Source: Bacillota bacterium (GTDB lineage Bacteria; Bacillota; Syntrophomonadia; Syntrophomonadales; Syntrophomonadaceae). From it: 9,002 bases of DNA. Location: NCBI GenBank assembly GCA_017861475.1, contig JAGFXV010000061.1, positions 1-9,002 on the forward strand, written 5' to 3'. The translations under genes and the position numbers were made by a program. How positions within the stretch are numbered: the first letter of the stretch is position 1; each line of letters starts with the position of its first letter. Below, in pieces: positions 7,668-9,002 of the stretch. The notes under the pieces are model-generated. The model was not told the origin of the DNA. It saw only the letters and a program-made list of their open reading frames with translations, and made no database searches.

Positions 7668-7710
7668 GATCCGGGCAGGAAAGGTCGTTATTGAAAAGCT
7701 AAAAATATGA
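7642..7710 (+). other. minC: Out-of-frame remainder of minC
   Basis: Reading from GTT at 7642 in the +1 frame gives 22 codons beginning VINTPELAKIRAGKVV, then the stop TGA at 7708-7710. The pattern PELAxIRxGxVVIE is how MinC proteins of this type normally end. The stop lies 15 bases before the minD ATG, a normal operon spacing, whereas the in-frame stop at 7667 leaves 58 bases. One extra base, or two missing bases, near CCTCCCGG explains the break. Confidence 0.8.
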
Positions 7711-7712
7711 TT

Positions 7713-7717
7713 GGGGG
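7713..7717 (+). promoter_or_regulatory. Ribosome binding site deciding the minD start
   Basis: GGGGG lies 8 bases before the ATG at 7726. An in-frame TTG at 7711 overlaps this G-run and has no ribosome site of its own, so the ATG is the likely start; it also gives the family-typical MKSKVLVITSGKGG. Confidence 0.65.
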
Positions 7718-7725
7718 CTAATGGA

Positions 7726-8526
7726 ATGAAAAGTAAGGTACTGGTGATTACTTCCGGTAAGGGAGGAGTGGGTAAAACCACTACAACTGCCAATCTTGGA
7801 ACAGCGTTGGCGATGCTGGGCAAAAAAGTGGTTATGCTCGACACCGATATCGGCCTGCGCAATCTGGATGTGGTCATGGGTTTGGAAAATCGAATTGTTT
7901 TTGATATTGTTGATGTGGTCAACGGCAATTGCAAAATCAAACAGGCGCTGATCAAAGACAAGAGATTTGAAGGATTGTGTCTGTTGCCAGCAGCGCAGAC
8001 CAAAGACAAGACTGCTGTTACACCCCATCAGATGAAAAACCTTACCAATGAGCTCCGCAAAGACTTTGATTTTATACTGGTCGACTGCCCGGCCGGGATC
8101 GAACAGGGTTTTAAAAATGCCATCTCCGGTGCCGATGATGCTGTAGTCGTTGCAACTCCGGAAATATCTTCCGTGCGGGATGCAGACAGAATTATTGGCT
8201 TGCTGGAAGCGGCAGGTCTTAGTAACTCAAAGCTGATCATCAATCGTATGCGTAATAAAATGGTGAAACGCGGCGATATGATGGATATCAATGACATACT
8301 GGATATTCTCTCCATCAATTTGCTGGGTGTGGTACCTGAAGACGAGGCCATAGTGGTGTCCACCAACCGTGGTGAACCAGCCGTATTGGAAAACACATCC
8401 CGGGCCGGAGATGCCTATCGGCGCATTGCCAGACGTTTGACCGGGGAAGATCTTCCGATCGAATCGATGGATGATTCCTTGAATTTGGTGGACAGATTTA
8501 AAAAAATACTTAAGTTAGCCAGGTAG
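7726..8526 (+). CDS. minD: Septum site-determining ATPase MinD
   Basis: MinD is a membrane-associated ATPase of the ParA/MinD family. In its ATP dimer form it binds the membrane and recruits MinC; MinE triggers its hydrolysis and release. The 266-aa product has the deviant Walker A GKGGVGKT (11-18) with signature lysine K12 and catalytic-loop K17. It also has the switch region DTDIGLRNLDVVMG (39-52), Walker B-like LVDCPAGIEQGF (118-129), and NRMRNKMVKRGDMM (173-186). The C-terminus, LNLVDRFKKILKLAR (252-266), can form the short amphipathic helix that targets membranes. All expected motifs are intact. It sits between minC and minE, with minE 12 bases downstream, so the three genes form one unit. 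Confidence 0.97.
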   Translation: MKSKVLVITSGKGGVGKTTTTANLGTALAMLGKKVVMLDTDIGLRNLDVVMGLENRIVFDIVDVVNGNCKIKQALIKDKRFEGLCLLPAAQTKDKTAVTPHQMKNLTNELRKDFDFILVDCPAGIEQGFKNAISGADDAVVVATPEISSVRDADRIIGLLEAAGLSNSKLIINRMRNKMVKRGDMMDINDILDILSINLLGVVPEDEAIVVSTNRGEPAVLENTSRAGDAYRRIARRLTGEDLPIESMDDSLNLVDRFKKILKLAR

Positions 8527-8532
8527 GGGGGG
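8526..8532 (+). promoter_or_regulatory. Seven-G ribosome binding site of minE
   Basis: A run of seven Gs, of which the first is the last base of the minD stop codon, lies 6 bases before the minE TTG. It is G-rich rather than a canonical AGGAGG, and it is a homopolymer that could vary in length between cells or reads. Confidence 0.55.
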
Positions 8533-8538
8533 TTCATT

Positions 8539-8808
8539 TTGTTAGAACTGATAAGCAGAATATTTGGCAGGGAAACTAATTCCAAAGATATTGCCCGTGA
8601 AAGATTGCGTCTGGTTCTGGTGCATGATCGCTCTACGGTATCTCCGGAAGTTATCAGTTTGCTTCGCGATGATCTGATCCAGGTGATTCAGAAGTATCTG
8701 GATATTGATCTGGAAGGATTGCTGGTCAATATCGAAGGGGAAGACAATTCAGTTGCCTTGATTGCCAATATCCCTATCAGAGGGATGAAACGAGCGTCCG
8801 CTATTTAA
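8539..8808 (+). CDS. minE: Cell division topological specificity factor MinE
   Basis: MinE stimulates MinD ATPase and drives MinCD off the membrane, creating the oscillation or gradient that restricts division to mid-cell. The 89-aa length is normal. The N-terminus MLELISRIFGR is a short amphipathic membrane-targeting segment, and IARERLRLVLVHDRS (about 18-32) is the anti-MinCD segment that contacts MinD. The rest is the beta-rich topological-specificity domain, including LLRDDLIQVIQKYLDID (41-57). The start is TTG at 8539. MinE is absent from Bacillus but present in many Clostridia and Negativicutes, so it argues against a Bacilli origin and for a MinE-driven rather than DivIVA/MinJ-only Min system. 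Confidence 0.95.
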   Translation: MLELISRIFGRETNSKDIARERLRLVLVHDRSTVSPEVISLLRDDLIQVIQKYLDIDLEGLLVNIEGEDNSVALIANIPIRGMKRASAI

Positions 8809-8864
8809 ACGGCGAATCATTTCTGATTTTATTATTTCGACGGATAAATGAAAGATTAATGATT

Positions 8865-8913
8865 ATCCCGCTTAATCGTATGTAAATACGGATTAGGCGG
8901 GATGGTTGCTTTT
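8865..8913 (+). terminator. Hairpin terminator after minCDE
   Basis: ATCCCGCTTAATC (8865-8877) pairs with GATTAGGCGGGAT (8891-8903) over 13 bp with one T-G wobble. After a bulged G (8890), GTA (8878-8880) pairs with TAC (8887-8889) around a TGTAAA loop. Only a short, broken T-run (TTGCTTTT, 8906-8913) follows, so termination may be less efficient than at the other two sites. Confidence 0.65.
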
Positions 8914-8931
8914 GTAAAGAAAAAACACCGC

Positions 8932-8960
8932 TTGTTAACCGGCCGGGAAAAAACTATACT
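8932..8960 (+). promoter_or_regulatory. Candidate sigma-A promoter for the gene beyond the window
   Basis: TTGTTA (8932-8937; 4/6 of TTGACA) and TATACT (8955-8960; 5/6 of TATAAT) have the ideal 17-base spacing and lie just after the minCDE terminator. Transcription would begin near 8967 and leave the window to the right. Confidence 0.6.
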
Positions 8961-9002
8961 ATATTATCGGCTCAGTTACAGCCAACCAAAATTAAACATT
9001 TA

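Larger units (their letters stand above)
8809..9002 (+). other. Region after minE, no gene seen
   Basis: These 194 bases hold the minCDE terminator hairpin and a candidate promoter reading out of the window. No open frame with a ribosome site and recognisable product was found. The next gene is expected just beyond the window end. Confidence 0.6.

Noticed and set aside
7422..8009. 195-codon open frame on the minus strand across minC and minD
   Set aside because: It is a shadow of the two Min genes; its translation is I/S/P/T-rich and resembles nothing known.
8932..8949. TTGTTAA at 8932 as a Rex operator half-site
   Set aside because: Clostridial Rex sites need an inverted TTAACAA after a short spacer; the following bases are CCGGCCGGG, so only a half-site exists and it is better explained as a -35 box.
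1..9002. A new defence system, mobile element or CRISPR array
   Set aside because: All coding space is taken by recognisable housekeeping genes in a conserved order; no direct repeats, transposase, integrase or phage-like gene was seen.

Overview
The window is a compact block of housekeeping genes, all on the + strand, from a low-to-moderate GC Firmicutes chromosome. The order rex - DUF4321 - maf - radC - mreB - mreC - mreD - mrdA(PBP2) - minC - minD - minE is the classic redox-sensor / cell-shape / division-site cluster. The combination of Firmicutes-type genes (Rex, DUF4321, strong AGGAGG-type ribosome sites, frequent TTG and GTG starts) with a MinE, which Bacillus lacks, points to Clostridia or, more likely, Negativicutes (Sporomusa/Pelosinus-like). 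That placement is inferred from gene content only; no phylogeny was done.

Layout. Positions 28-657 encode the NADH-sensing repressor Rex, followed by a rho-independent terminator (670-701). A second transcription unit probably starts at a weak extended -10 promoter (709-737). It runs through a small DUF4321 membrane protein (761-1027), Maf nucleotide pyrophosphatase (1055-1705), RadC (1644-2327, overlapping maf by 62 bases), MreB (2351-3373), MreC (3388-4248), MreD (4254-4757) and the elongasome transpeptidase PBP2 (4758-6887). It ends at a 15-bp perfect hairpin plus T-run (6953-6996). A third unit holds minC (from 7080), minD (7726-8526) and minE (8539-8808) and ends in a long hairpin (8865-8913). 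A good sigma-A-like promoter (8932-8960) then faces out of the window towards a gene not included here.

Functionally, MreB/C/D and PBP2 are the core of the lateral-wall elongation machine, and MinC/D/E place the division septum by blocking FtsZ near the poles. Maf is linked to division and nucleotide quality control, and RadC travels with this cluster in many Firmicutes although its role is unclear.

The most notable observation is in minC. The open frame stops at 7667, but the expected conserved MinC C-terminus is intact in the +1 frame (7642-7710) and would end just before minD. This is either a real frameshift, a sequencing error or programmed recoding at CCC-G. Other points of interest are a Maf C-terminal tail overprinted on the start of radC and a charged, coiled-coil-like insertion inside the PBP2 transpeptidase domain. 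I saw no mobile element, CRISPR array, tRNA or rRNA, and no convincing new multi-gene system.
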